A DNA stretch of 64,000 bases, taken from contig WBOU01000003.1 in assembly GCA_009268125.1 (NCBI GenBank), positions 310,001 through 374,000 on the forward strand, written 5' to 3'. Shown piece by piece: positions 17,389-26,177 of this stretch. Made by a program: the position numbers and the translations under genes. This stretch comes from Chloroflexia bacterium SDU3-3 (lineage in GTDB: Bacteria; Chloroflexota; Chloroflexia; Chloroflexales; Roseiflexaceae). The notes below the pieces were generated by a model, which was not told the origin of the DNA, searched no databases, and was given only the letters and a program-made list of their open reading frames with translations. Position 1 is the first letter of the stretch. Each line of letters starts with the position of its first letter.

Positions 17389-19458
17389 CTAGGGCATCGC
17401 GTCGAGCACGATCGAGTCGAGCAGCAGGGCGTCGGGGCCATCGAGGGCGGGGTCGGCGGGCTGCATGCCGGTGAGCGGCAGGCGCTGGCCGTCGGGGCCA
17501 TACATGCCCACCACCAGGCGGTAGGAGCCGGGCGGCGCATCCTCGGGCACCTTGAGTGGGATCTGCATCTCGCTGTAGCGGTCGGGGGTCGAGCCTTCCG
17601 GCGGGAAGGGCACATCGGCCTGGGCGTAGCGCTGGCCGTCCGGCCCGATCACATGGGCGAACAGCATCACATCGCTCCTGGCCACGTGGGCCGAGTGCCA
17701 CACCAGCGTCCAGGTGAAGGTGGTGCCCACGGTGCGCTGCTTGGGCGAGCGGATGCCATAGAGCCAGCCGCCACCGGTAAACTGGGCAGGCTTGCGGTAG
17801 TCGACGGTCGGCGGGGCCTCGTAGATCCAGGCGTAGTCCACCCCATGGATCTGGATGACCTTCAGCGGCTCGGCCTTGCCGTAGAACTCGTCGAAGGGCG
17901 GCAGCAGCGGGCCGATCTGCGCGTCGTTCACATACACCACCACATAGCCGCTCTGCGGCGGCAGCGGGCCGATGTTCGGCTCCAGCGACTGCGCGCCATC
18001 GCGCAGGTAGAGCTGCAGGCCGGTCTTCAGCGTGGTGACCACGCGCACACCGGTGATGTCCTTCTGCTCATTCAGCCAAGCCGCCGCCAGATCCATGCCC
18101 TCACCCCAGCCGGTCTTGAAAGCCCACGCGCCCGCCTTCGCGCCGCCCAGCAGCTGGTTGAAGGCCGCGATCTGGTAGGGGTGCCACGAGGCCACGTTCA
18201 GAGCCGCGCCCAGGGCTACCGCGCCCAGGGCCGCTGGCCCCAGCGCCGCTACGCGCCGCCGCGTGAGCCGGGCCAACAGATCGGGCAGCAGCTGGCCCAG
18301 CAGCCAGCACAGGCCCAGCGCCGCCAGCACATCGATGGCGGGAAACGACGGCTCGACGTAGCGGTTGAACTTCTTGGCGAACAGGCTCATGGCCAGCGCG
18401 AACAGCACCGCAAACCACGAGAGGCCCGCGAGGGTGCGCTGGGCGTGGGGCGGCATGGCCAGCTTGCGCCAGGCGAAGGGCAGCGCCAGCAGGCCCACAG
18501 TGGTGATGGGGGTGAGGCGCAGCGCGATCGCCACCGGGTAGAACAGCAGGCCGGGCGCTGGGTCGCTGCGGCCCAGGAAGAAGTTGCCCAGCTGGTGCGG
18601 CTGGGTGCCCTCGGCGGTGTAGCCGATGCGGATCTGCTCGAAGGCGGCCATGGGCGCGGCCCACAGCGCGGGCCAGACCACCATGGCCGTGGCCACCATG
18701 GCCGCGCCCCACCACACCAGCTCCAGCGCCAGATCGCGGAAGCGGCGCTTCTGGCCGCAGCCGTAGGCCGCCCACAGCGCGATGGCCGCCACCGCAGGCC
18801 CCATGATCAGGCCGGGCGACTTGGTGTCAACCGCCAGCCCGGCGAACACGCCGGAGAGGATGAGGTCGGCCTTGCGCGGCGCGTAGAACCAGTAGCGGCA
18901 GGCCGCGATGATGCCCAGCGTCATGAAGGTGCCCGACAGCGCATCCACGTGCAGCACGCGGCTGTAGGCGATCACGAAGGGGTCGAGCGCCCACAGCAGC
19001 GCGCCCATCAGCGCCACGCCGCGCGGCAGCACGCCGCGCAGCTGCACGTAGGCCACGCTCACCGCCAGGGCGTTGACGATGGCGGGGAAGAGCTGGAAGA
19101 AGGCAACGTAGTGCTGGGGCGTGATCGCGGGCAGCATGCCCGCGTCGCCCATGGCGTTGCGCAGCAGGATGCCGAACGCCCCCAGCCACATCGTCGTCAC
19201 GCCGGGGTGGTCGGTGATGGCCGTACCGGCGAAGTTGCCCGCCTGGATGGCGCTTAGGAAGGTCTCGGAGCGCGTGAACCAGAAGTTGACCTCGTCCATA
19301 GTGGCGAAGCGCCCTAGGTCGAGCACGCGGGGTATGAGCGCCACCACAAAGATCGCGAGCGGCAGCAGGGCGGCCACCAGGCCCAGCGGGCGCGATCGTT
19401 CGGCGGCGGGTAGGCTATAGGTTCGTTCCAAAAAGTACCTCTCCATCCATTCGATCAT
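17389..19458 (-). CDS. GT39-like (ArnT/PMT-type) membrane glycosyltransferase
   Basis: 689 residues. The first TM helix (about 25-45) is followed by RFATMDEVNFWFTRSETF, carrying the acidic residue in the first extracytoplasmic loop typical of GT-C enzymes, then DHPGVTTMWLG. About ten more hydrophobic helices reach to residue ~440. The C-terminal ~240 residues are a soluble beta-rich domain ending in a GSYRLVVGMYGPDGQRL-type segment. Such enzymes move sugars from polyprenyl phosphate to proteins or lipids on the outer face of the membrane. Monocistronic. Substrate unknown. Confidence 0.85.
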   Translation of the reverse strand: MIEWMERYFLERTYSLPAAERSRPLGLVAALLPLAIFVVALIPRVLDLGRFATMDEVNFWFTRSETFLSAIQAGNFAGTAITDHPGVTTMWLGAFGILLRNAMGDAGMLPAITPQHYVAFFQLFPAIVNALAVSVAYVQLRGVLPRGVALMGALLWALDPFVIAYSRVLHVDALSGTFMTLGIIAACRYWFYAPRKADLILSGVFAGLAVDTKSPGLIMGPAVAAIALWAAYGCGQKRRFRDLALELVWWGAAMVATAMVVWPALWAAPMAAFEQIRIGYTAEGTQPHQLGNFFLGRSDPAPGLLFYPVAIALRLTPITTVGLLALPFAWRKLAMPPHAQRTLAGLSWFAVLFALAMSLFAKKFNRYVEPSFPAIDVLAALGLCWLLGQLLPDLLARLTRRRVAALGPAALGAVALGAALNVASWHPYQIAAFNQLLGGAKAGAWAFKTGWGEGMDLAAAWLNEQKDITGVRVVTTLKTGLQLYLRDGAQSLEPNIGPLPPQSGYVVVYVNDAQIGPLLPPFDEFYGKAEPLKVIQIHGVDYAWIYEAPPTVDYRKPAQFTGGGWLYGIRSPKQRTVGTTFTWTLVWHSAHVARSDVMLFAHVIGPDGQRYAQADVPFPPEGSTPDRYSEMQIPLKVPEDAPPGSYRLVVGMYGPDGQRLPLTGMQPADPALDGPDALLLDSIVLDAMP

Positions 19459-19838
19459 CCTCGTTCCAACGGCCCGTATTGTAGCGCGAGAATAGCCGGG
19501 CGGATGCCCAGATGGGCTAGTCCTTCTGTGTGATTCTTCACAGGTAGAAAAGGATGACCGCTTTTTTCTCCCCGCTATGATTGTACCAAGAATACCCGCC
19601 CCGCCCGAAGCTCGCGGTGTTTAGGCAGCCCTGATCTTTGCCAGCGCAGCGGCCGGAGCGCATGCGGAAGCCCTGGCGTGACCGCAGGGCGCTAGGCCAC
19701 CAGCGCGAACAGTTGCGGTATGCCCCGCCATCGTTAACAAACTCTTGATTGTTGCCCCTGCATTCATGTGGTACACCTTGAAGAGAAATAAGGCATACCT
19801 TCAGATGCCCGATCGAGACCAAGAGCGAGGGCCGACCG
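19459..19838. other. 380-bp divergent intergenic region upstream of the feo operon
   Basis: Carries promoters for the minus-strand glycosyltransferase (TACAAT-like box at 19481-19486 on that strand) and for the feo operon. Apart from the direct repeats at 19770-19803 and the weak palindrome inside them, I see no gene or clear structure. Confidence 0.5.
19770..19803 (+). promoter_or_regulatory. putative metal-regulator binding sites before the feo operon
   Basis: Two direct repeats, GGTACACCTTGA (19770-19781) and GGCATACCTTCA (19792-19803), are spaced 22 bp start to start, about two helical turns. The second sits in an imperfect palindrome AAGGCATACCTT (19790-19801). They end 35 bp before the regulator start and could be the operator of the DtxR-type protein encoded next. 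Confidence 0.45.
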
Positions 19839-20519
19839 ATGATCACCATGAGCGAAAGCACCGAGATGTACCTGCTGCGCACTGCGCTGCTGCAGCGCGA
19901 GAGCCAGCCGGTGCCGCTTTCTCTCCTCGCGCAGGAGCTAGATGTCTCGACCGTCTCGGCCAACGAGATGTGCCGCAAGCTGATGCACGATGGCCTGCTG
20001 ATCTACGAGCCGTACAAGGGTGTGAGGCTCACCGAGCACGGCTCGGCGATCGCGCTGCGCGTGCTGCGGCGGCGGCGGCTGTGGGAGGTCTTCCTAGTCA
20101 CCCACCTGCACCTGCCCGCCGACGAGGCCGAGCGCATCGCCTGCCGCTTCGAGCATGTGACCCCCGACCATGTGGCCGACCGGCTGGGCACCATGCTGGG
20201 CGAGCCGCGCTACACCACCCGCTCCGAGCCGATACCGCAGGCCGCCGCCACCGAGATCGAGCTGCCAGCGCTGGCCGCCACCGAGCTCGGTGTGGGTGGC
20301 GAGGGCGAGGTGGTAGCGATCACTGCGTCGCCGACGGTGGGCGGGTTCCTCTGCAGCCAGGGGCTGCGGCCAGGGGCGCGCATCCGCGTGCTGGCGGCCT
20401 CGGGGCGCGGGCAGATCATCGTGCGGGTGGGCGGGCAAGAGCTGGTGCTAGAGCAGGCGCTGGCCGAGCATATCCGTGTTGTGGTGGATCACCACCATCT
20501 AATCTCCGAAGAGGTATAG
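19839..20519 (+). CDS. DtxR/MntR-family metal-dependent regulator
   Basis: 226 residues. An N-terminal winged helix (VPLSLLAQELDVSTVSANEMCRKL, then DGLLIYEPYKGVRLTEHG) leads into the dimerisation/metal region (LWEVFLVTHLHLPADEAERIACRFEH, with the usual acidic and His ligands). The C-terminal ~80 residues are an SH3-like FeoA-type domain. Three-domain layout as in IdeR/DtxR. First gene of the feo operon, followed after 5 bp by feoA, so it most likely senses Fe(II) and represses its own operon. Confidence 0.9.
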   Translation: MITMSESTEMYLLRTALLQRESQPVPLSLLAQELDVSTVSANEMCRKLMHDGLLIYEPYKGVRLTEHGSAIALRVLRRRRLWEVFLVTHLHLPADEAERIACRFEHVTPDHVADRLGTMLGEPRYTTRSEPIPQAAATEIELPALAATELGVGGEGEVVAITASPTVGGFLCSQGLRPGARIRVLAASGRGQIIVRVGGQELVLEQALAEHIRVVVDHHHLISEEV

Positions 20520-20524
20520 AACCC

Positions 20525-20767
20525 ATGGCAACCACACAGGTACCACTGAGTCACCTGAATATCGGCAACCAGGCCACCATCGTGCGCATCGGCGGCGAGC
20601 GGCTACTGCGCCGCAAGATGCTGACGATGGGCATCATCACCGGCGAGCAGATCACGCTCACCGCGCGCGCCCCGCTGGGCGACCCGCTTGAGTTCCAGGT
20701 CAAGGGCTACCGGCTCTCGCTGCGCTCGCACGAGGCCGAGCAGGTGCTGGTGGAGGTGGCCCAGTGA
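20525..20767 (+). CDS. feoA: FeoA domain protein (first copy)
   Basis: 80 residues of SH3-like FeoA fold: LSHLNIGNQATIVRIGGE, RRKMLTMGIITGEQITL and a closing LRSHEAEQVLVEV. FeoA is a small cytosolic partner of the FeoB Fe(II) transporter. Sits 5 bp after the regulator and overlaps the second feoA by 4 bases (GTGA). The two FeoA proteins are clearly divergent, so they may have different roles. Confidence 0.9.
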   Translation: MATTQVPLSHLNIGNQATIVRIGGERLLRRKMLTMGIITGEQITLTARAPLGDPLEFQVKGYRLSLRSHEAEQVLVEVAQ

Positions 20768-21003
20768 GCGCATCATCGCAGCTTCCGCTGGCCCTGGCCG
20801 CCCCCGGCCAGCGGCTGCGCCTGGTGGCCCTGCGCTGCGCCGAGGGGCCAGCCCACCGTCTTTCTGAGCTGGGGCTGAACCCTGGGGCTACGGTGGAGAT
20901 CGTGCAAGATACAGGCCACAACCTGCTGCTGGCCGTGGGCGACACGCGGCTGGCGCTGCGCCGCAGCATGGCGCACATGGTTATGGTCGAGCCAGCAAGC
21001 TAG
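20764..21003 (+). CDS. feoA: FeoA domain protein (second copy)
   Basis: 79 residues from a GTG that overlaps the preceding stop. FeoA features: PGQRLRLVALRC, HRLSELGLNPGATVEIVQD and LRRSMAHMVMVE. It precedes feoB by 6 bp. Probably supports FeoB function like the first copy. Confidence 0.9.
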   Translation: MSASSQLPLALAAPGQRLRLVALRCAEGPAHRLSELGLNPGATVEIVQDTGHNLLLAVGDTRLALRRSMAHMVMVEPAS

Positions 21004-21009
21004 AGAGGG

Positions 21010-21597
21010 ATGGGAGAGATGACCGCACCAACCATAGCGCTCGCCGGCAACCCCAATGTGGGCAAGAGCACGGTGTTCAACGCGCTCACCGGGTCGCGCC
21101 AGCACGTGGGCAACTGGCCCGGCAAGACCGTGGCCAAAAAGGCCGGAACCTTCACCCACGGCGGCCAGTCGTACGTGGTGGTCGACCTGCCTGGCACCTA
21201 CAGCCTCTCGGCCTTCTCGCCCGAGGAGCAGATCGCCCGCGACTTCCTCGTCCACGAGCGCCCCCAGCTGGTGGTGAACGTGATCGACACCGCCAACCTG
21301 GAGCGCAACCTCTACCTCACCGCCCAGATTCTTGAGATCGGGCTGCCGATCATCCTGGTGCTGAACATGTGCGACGTGGCCGAGTCGCGCGGGCTGCGCT
21401 GCGACGCCGCCTGCCTCTCCAGGGCGCTGTCGGGCAGCCACGTGATCTCGCTGGTGGCCAGCCGAGGCCAGGGCATGGCCGAGCTCAAGCAGGCCATCGC
21501 CGCATCGCTGGGCCAGCACACCACCGGCGCAGCCGACCTGCGGCGCATGGTCGCCGCCATGAACAGCGACGACGCCGGCGCGAGCGACTGCCACTAG
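21010..21597 (+). CDS. feoB: FeoB GTPase domain as a separate protein
   Basis: 195 residues: only the N-terminal G domain of FeoB. G1 GNPNVGKS (13-20), switch region [11 protein letters not shown]3 DLPG (59-62), G4 NMCD (119-122) and a G5-like loop SLVASRGQG. The protein stops soon after the G domain, and the helical regulatory domain begins the next gene 27 bp on. This looks like a true split, not a frameshift, because each part has its own start and stop and the break falls at a domain boundary. Confidence 0.93.
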   Translation: MGEMTAPTIALAGNPNVGKSTVFNALTGSRQHVGNWPGKTVAKKAGTFTHGGQSYVVVDLPGTYSLSAFSPEEQIARDFLVHERPQLVVNVIDTANLERNLYLTAQILEIGLPIILVLNMCDVAESRGLRCDAACLSRALSGSHVISLVASRGQGMAELKQAIAASLGQHTTGAADLRRMVAAMNSDDAGASDCH

Positions 21598-21624
21598 CGA
21601 TACCGATAGAGAGCGAGTAGACCA

Positions 21625-23355
21625 ATGACAACGCTACCACTCGCCGCAGGCATGCCGCCAGCGGCGTTCCACTACGACGACGCGATCGAAAATGAGATCG
21701 CCGCGCTGGTGGATGTGATCGCCAAGACGCCCGACCTGGGGCGCTACCCGGCGCGCTGGCTGGCCGTGCAGCTGCTGGAGGACGACGAGGAGATGACCGA
21801 GCGCGCACGCCAGGCCCAGGGCGGCCTGGCCGTGCTGGCCGCCCTGGCGCTGGGGCGCTCCCGCCTGGAGGCCCACTATGGCGACGAGGTGGATGTGGCC
21901 CTGGCCGACGGGCGCTACCGCTTCGTGCACAGCCTGGCCAGCGGCGCGCTCACTCGGCCCGCCACGCCGCCCAAAACGATCTCGGACCGCATCGACCGCG
22001 TGGTCACCAACCGTTACCTCGGTATCCCGATCTTCCTAGGCCTGATGTGGGTGGTGTTCAAGATGACCACCGATATCTCGGCCCCGCTCAATGGCTGGGT
22101 GGATGGCATTGTCAGCGGGCCGCTGACCCGCTGGGCCGCCGCGCTGATGGGCGCGATGGGCCTGGGCGGCACCTGGGCCGAGAGCCTAGTGCTGGATGGC
22201 GTGATCGCGGGCGTGGGCGGCGTGGTGGTGTTCGTGCCGGTGCTGATGTCGCTCTACCTGGCCCTGGGCCTGCTGGAGGACTCGGGGTACATGGCCCGCG
22301 CCGCCTTCGTGATGGACCGCCTGATGCACGCCCTGGGGCTGCACGGCAAGAGCTTCCTGCCCATGGTGGTGGGCTTCGGCTGCAACGTGCCCGGCATCTA
22401 CGCCACCCGCACGCTGGAGCACGAGAAGGACCGCATCCTCACCGGCCTGCTGGTGCCCTTCATGAGCTGCAGCGCCCGCCTGCCGGTCTACCTGCTGCTG
22501 GCCTCGGTGTTCTTCCCCACCAGCGGCGGGCTGGTGGTGTTCAGCATGTACATGCTGGGCATCGTGGTGGCGGTGCTGGTGGGCATGCTGCTTAAGCACA
22601 CCCTGTTCGCCGGGCAGCCGCCCGCGCCCTTCGTGATGGAGCTGCCGCCCTACCGCCTGCCCACCCTTGGCAACCTCTGGCAGCAGATCTGGGAGCGCAC
22701 CGCCGCCTTCCTGAAGAAGGCCACCACGATCATCATGGGCACCAGCCTGGTGGTCTGGCTGCTGCTGGCCATCCCCGTGGGCGGCAGCGGCAGCTTCGGC
22801 AACACGCCCGTGGCCGAGAGCGCCTTCGCCAGCGTCTCGCGGGCCTTCGCGCCCCTGTTCGCGCCGCTCGGCTTTTCCAGCTGGCAGACCAGCGGCGCGC
22901 TGGTCTCGGGCTTCGTGGCCAAAGAGGTGGTGGTCAGCACCATGGCCCAGGTCTACGATGTCGAGGAGGCCAGCGCCGAGGAGACGCCCACCTTCCAGGA
23001 GGATCTAGTGGGCATCGGAACCAGCTTCGGCGCGGCGGTGGTGGACACAGTCAAGTCCATCCCGCTGATCGTTGGCATCAACCTGTTCGGCAACGCGGGC
23101 GACGAGACGCCCACCGGCCTGCCCGCCGCCATCGAGCAGGGCTTCAACCAGAGCAGCGGCGGCCACGGCGCGCTGGCGGCGCTGGCCTTCATGGTCTTCG
23201 TGCTGCTCTACACCCCCTGCATGGTGGCCGCCGCCGCCACCCGCCACGAGCTGGGCAGCAAGTGGATGTGGTTTAGCATCTTCGGCCAACTGGGTATCGC
23301 CTGGGTGGTGGCCGTGATCGTGTTCCAGGTCGGCAGGGCGCTGGGCCTGGGCTAA
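21625..23355 (+). CDS. feoB: FeoB membrane permease part as a separate protein
   Basis: 576 residues. The first ~120 hold the helical regulatory segment found after the G domain in normal FeoB. The membrane core follows with both Gate motifs: LEDSGYMARAAFVMDR, GFGCNVPGIYATRTLE and PFMSCSARLPVYLLL (conserved Cys), then SGALVSGFVAKEVVVSTMAQ. Multiple TM helices run to the C-terminus. It would carry Fe(II) across the membrane together with the separate GTPase at 21010. Confidence 0.95.
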   Translation: MTTLPLAAGMPPAAFHYDDAIENEIAALVDVIAKTPDLGRYPARWLAVQLLEDDEEMTERARQAQGGLAVLAALALGRSRLEAHYGDEVDVALADGRYRFVHSLASGALTRPATPPKTISDRIDRVVTNRYLGIPIFLGLMWVVFKMTTDISAPLNGWVDGIVSGPLTRWAAALMGAMGLGGTWAESLVLDGVIAGVGGVVVFVPVLMSLYLALGLLEDSGYMARAAFVMDRLMHALGLHGKSFLPMVVGFGCNVPGIYATRTLEHEKDRILTGLLVPFMSCSARLPVYLLLASVFFPTSGGLVVFSMYMLGIVVAVLVGMLLKHTLFAGQPPAPFVMELPPYRLPTLGNLWQQIWERTAAFLKKATTIIMGTSLVVWLLLAIPVGGSGSFGNTPVAESAFASVSRAFAPLFAPLGFSSWQTSGALVSGFVAKEVVVSTMAQVYDVEEASAEETPTFQEDLVGIGTSFGAAVVDTVKSIPLIVGINLFGNAGDETPTGLPAAIEQGFNQSSGGHGALAALAFMVFVLLYTPCMVAAAATRHELGSKWMWFSIFGQLGIAWVVAVIVFQVGRALGLG

Positions 23356-23369
23356 GAAAGAGAAACGCA

Positions 23370-23630
23370 ATGCTCCATCGAGTGCTAGAGGAGCTTCAGC
23401 AGTCATCCGCCCCCATCAGCCTGGATGCGCTCAGCGCCAGGCTGGGCATCGAGCGGACCGCACTGGAGGGCATGATCGCCTACTGGGTGCGCAAGGGCCG
23501 CCTGAGCGACAGCGCCGTGGCGGGCTGCAGCACCAGCAACTGCGGCTCGTGCGCCGTCGGCCCCAAGGGCTGCTCGTTCGCGCAGAGCAGCCCGCGCGTG
23601 ATCACCCTGGTGGACCAGCGCAGGCACTAG
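23370..23630 (+). CDS. feoC: FeoC-like protein with four cysteines
   Basis: 86 residues: a winged-helix (LDALSARLGIERTALEGMIAYWVRKGRL) followed by a Cys cluster CX4CX2CX6C (C53, C58, C61, C68), the arrangement that in FeoC proteins binds an Fe-S cluster. Last gene of the feo operon, 14 bp after the permease. Probably a redox or oxygen sensor that controls FeoB stability or transcription. Confidence 0.85.
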   Translation: MLHRVLEELQQSSAPISLDALSARLGIERTALEGMIAYWVRKGRLSDSAVAGCSTSNCGSCAVGPKGCSFAQSSPRVITLVDQRRH

Positions 23631-23651
23631 GACACATCGGCGGGCGCAAAC

Positions 23652-23683
23652 AAGGGCAGGGGTGGCAATCCACCCCTGCCCTT
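23652..23683. terminator. terminator of the feo operon (bidirectional)
   Basis: Perfect 14-bp stem (23652-23665 with 23670-23683) and a CAAT loop. A short A/T edge on both sides lets it serve both feoC and the convergent MFS gene. Confidence 0.75.
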
Positions 23684-23708
23684 TGCCATGCACGCCCGAT
23701 GGACCGGC

Positions 23709-24926
23709 CTAGCCCTCGCTCAGCTCGGCGGCGCGGCCCACAGCGGGGGCGCGGCCCAGCAGCGCGAACACGCCCAGCGCGCAGCAGCCCAGCGCCGCCA
23801 TCACCGCCGCCATCGGCAGGGCGCTCGTGCCGCCGCCCAGCCCCACGAACGGGGCCGCCGCCGCGCCCAGCGCGTACTGCAGCACGCCGATCAGCGCCGA
23901 GGCGCTGCCCGCCATGCGCGGGTGGCCCGACAGCGCTAGCGTGGTGGCGTTGGGCAGCACCAGGCCCATGCTGGCCACCACCACGAACAGCGCAGGCAGG
24001 ATGCCCCACAGCCCAGCCCCGGCCAGCACCACCGCCAGCAGCGCCACGCCGCCCAGCGCCGTGCCCGCCAGGCCTGCGCCCAGCAGCCGCCGTGGCGAGA
24101 CCCGCCCCACCAGCCGACCGCTCACCTGCCCCACCACCATCAGCCCCAGCGCGTTTGCGCCGAAGATCATGCTGAAGGCCTGCGGCGAGACGCCGTACAG
24201 ATCCTGCAGCACAAACGACGAGCCAGAGATATAGGCGAACATCGAGCTGAAGGCCAGCCCGCACGAGAGCGCGTAGCGCATGAAGCCGCCGTCGCCCAGC
24301 AGCGTGCGGAAGGTGCGCAGCGTGGCACCCACCCCGCCCGACTGGCGGTGCTCGTCGGCCAGGGTCTCGGGCAGCAGCAGCGCGGCCAGCAGCAGCAGCA
24401 CGCCCACCACCGCCAGCGTGGCGAACACACCCCGCCACGAGGTGAGCCGCAGCAGCTGGCCACCGAACACCGGCGCGAGGATGGGCGCGAGGCCGTTCAC
24501 CAGCATCAGCAGCGAGAAGACCTTGGCGGCCTCCACCCCGGCGAACAGGTCGCGCACGATCGCGCGGGCGATCACGATCCCAGCTGCACCGGCCACGCCC
24601 TGCATCAGCCGCAGCAGGGCGAACGCGCCAATGCTGGGCGCAAACACGCACAGCAGCGAGGCCAGCGCGTAGGCGGCCACACCCACCAGCAGCGGGCGCC
24701 TGCGGCCCACCGCGTCGCTCAGCGGCCCGGCCAGCACCTGGCCCAGCGCCAGACCCACCAGGCACGCGCTCAGCGTGATCTGCGCCGCCGAGACGCTGGC
24801 CCCGAAGCTCTGGGCCAGGCTGGGCAGCGCAGGCAGATACATGTCCAGCGACAGCGGGCCAAATGCGCTCAGCGCGCCCAGGATGATGATCAGCCGCACA
24901 CGATGCGGCACGGGTGAGGTTCCCAC
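23709..24926 (-). CDS. Bcr/CflA-type MFS drug exporter
   Basis: 405 residues with 12 predicted TM helices. The N-terminus LSLDMYLPALPSLAQSFGAS is the Bcr/CflA signature, followed by GQVLAGPLSDAVGRRRPLL (MFS motif A) and LRLMQGVAGAAGIVIARAIVRDLF. The GTG start has AAGGAG well placed upstream. Known family function: proton-driven export of antibiotics such as bicyclomycin; substrate here unknown. Alone, convergent with feo. The leader contains an inverted repeat (24942-24976) just before the ribosome site. Confidence 0.93.
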   Translation of the reverse strand: MGTSPVPHRVRLIIILGALSAFGPLSLDMYLPALPSLAQSFGASVSAAQITLSACLVGLALGQVLAGPLSDAVGRRRPLLVGVAAYALASLLCVFAPSIGAFALLRLMQGVAGAAGIVIARAIVRDLFAGVEAAKVFSLLMLVNGLAPILAPVFGGQLLRLTSWRGVFATLAVVGVLLLLAALLLPETLADEHRQSGGVGATLRTFRTLLGDGGFMRYALSCGLAFSSMFAYISGSSFVLQDLYGVSPQAFSMIFGANALGLMVVGQVSGRLVGRVSPRRLLGAGLAGTALGGVALLAVVLAGAGLWGILPALFVVVASMGLVLPNATTLALSGHPRMAGSASALIGVLQYALGAAAAPFVGLGGGTSALPMAAVMAALGCCALGVFALLGRAPAVGRAAELSEG

Positions 24927-24941
24927 AGTCTTGCTCCTTCA

Positions 24942-24976
24942 AAATAGAGGGGATATGATATAACCGTCCTCTATTT
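24942..24976. promoter_or_regulatory. inverted repeat in the leader of the MFS gene
   Basis: AAATAGAGG (24942-24950) and CCTCTATTT (24968-24976) are perfect 9-bp arms around a 17-bp AT-rich spacer, next to the AAGGAG ribosome site of the exporter. Could be an operator or an mRNA hairpin masking the site. The rest of the gap to 25190 shows only the promoter of the SPFH genes. Confidence 0.5.
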
Positions 24977-25127
24977 CTAGAGCGGCGTTCCGTTATACAT
25001 AGAGAGTATTCCTGCACGTACTGCTCTTGTCACATCTTTACACGCAAGCGTCATTCAGAAGCGTAGATCTGCGGTAGCCCAGCAGACACGCAGCATACCA
25101 AAGCCATCCTGAAACCTTTTGGGGGCT

Positions 25128-25155
25128 TGCCCGTATCTAAACCAAGAGTATGATA
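25128..25155 (+). promoter_or_regulatory. sigma70-type promoter for the SPFH operon
   Basis: TTGCCC (25128-25133), 16-bp spacer, TATGAT (25150-25155). It lies 35 bp before the ATG at 25191, which has GGAGG 6 bases upstream. Confidence 0.5.
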
Positions 25156-25190
25156 AACGCGATGACCGCTTTCAGACCAACGGAGGCGCT

Positions 25191-26177
25191 ATGAGTTTTG
25201 GAGCTGGCCTGCTCATCGGCTTTATCGCCTGGTTTCTGGTGCGCTATCTGGTCGCCGGGATCTACACCGTCGACCAGAACGAGCGCGCTGTGAAGACCAT
25301 CCTTGGCCGCGCCGAGCGGCTGAATAAATCCACCCTCGAAGACCCCTTCGCCGAGTACCTTCGCCCCGAGGAGCGCGAGCGCTACGACTACCCGCAGCTG
25401 CGCGTCATCCCGCCCGGTGGCCCCTACTTCAAGTGGCCCTGGGAGCGCATCTACAAGGTCAAGATCGCCACGCAGACGGTGGATATGGCGCTCGACCCCG
25501 AGGATCCACGGGCCAACCACAACGGCACCGTGCTGGAGGCCGTAACCAAAGATCAGCTGAACATCGGGCTTCAGGGCCAGATCCGCTACCGCGTGTGCGA
25601 GCGCAACCTCTACGCCTACTTCTTCGGCGTCAAGCGCCCGATCGTGCACGTGCTGGGCTACTTCGTCTCCATCCTGCGCGAGCGCATCGCCAACTTCGAG
25701 GCCCCGCGCGCGCTGGTGGATGGCGAGGCCGCCAACGACCCCGTGCTCAACACCGGCGTCTCGATCAACGACCTGCGCAAAAACCTGCGCGACCTGAACG
25801 AGCTGATGGACCGCGAGTGTCTCTCGTCCGAGGCGCGCTACGGCATCACCTTCGACGCCTCGCTGATCACCGCCATCGACCCGCCGCAGGATGTCGAGAG
25901 CGCGCTGGCCGCCATCAACACCGCCCACAACCACGTCTCCTCGGACATCAGCCTGGCCCAGGCCGCCGCCGACCAGAAGATCGTTCAGTCCAAGCGCGCG
26001 GTCGAGATCGAGACGCTCAAGGCCCAGGCCGAGGTCGAGCCGCTGAGCGCGCTGGCCAGCCAGCTGGGCGAGCTGCGGCGACGCGGCGGGCCGCAGGCGA
26101 TCGGCAACTACCTGCGGAATGTGCGCCTGCAGCTCTACAAGCAGGCCCAGCGCGTATTTGTGGAGGTGCAGCAATGA
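25191..26177 (+). CDS. SPFH/band 7 membrane protein (first of a pair)
   Basis: 328 residues. The N-terminal TM helix (about 4-24, GAGLLIGFIAWFLVRYLV) is followed directly by a band-7 domain beginning VDQNERAVKTILGRAERL and by alpha-helical Ala/Glu-rich sequence (AQAAADQKIVQSKRAVEIET) typical of the flotillin-like stalk. Such proteins oligomerise at the membrane. The GGAGG site sets the start. Overlaps the next SPFH gene by 4 bases, so the two probably form one complex. Specific function unknown. Confidence 0.85.
   Translation: MSFGAGLLIGFIAWFLVRYLVAGIYTVDQNERAVKTILGRAERLNKSTLEDPFAEYLRPEERERYDYPQLRVIPPGGPYFKWPWERIYKVKIATQTVDMALDPEDPRANHNGTVLEAVTKDQLNIGLQGQIRYRVCERNLYAYFFGVKRPIVHVLGYFVSILRERIANFEAPRALVDGEAANDPVLNTGVSINDLRKNLRDLNELMDRECLSSEARYGITFDASLITAIDPPQDVESALAAINTAHNHVSSDISLAQAAADQKIVQSKRAVEIETLKAQAEVEPLSALASQLGELRRRGGPQAIGNYLRNVRLQLYKQAQRVFVEVQQ

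Noticed and set aside
17026-19257. Long plus-strand frame (743 codons) opposite the GT39-like gene
   Set aside because: Gln/His/Gly/Arg-rich shadow translation with no motif; the minus strand encodes a coherent membrane protein.
21580-21640. Frameshift in feoB
   Set aside because: Each part has its own stop or start, the break is at a domain border and no simple indel restores one continuous frame by eye; treated as a true split.
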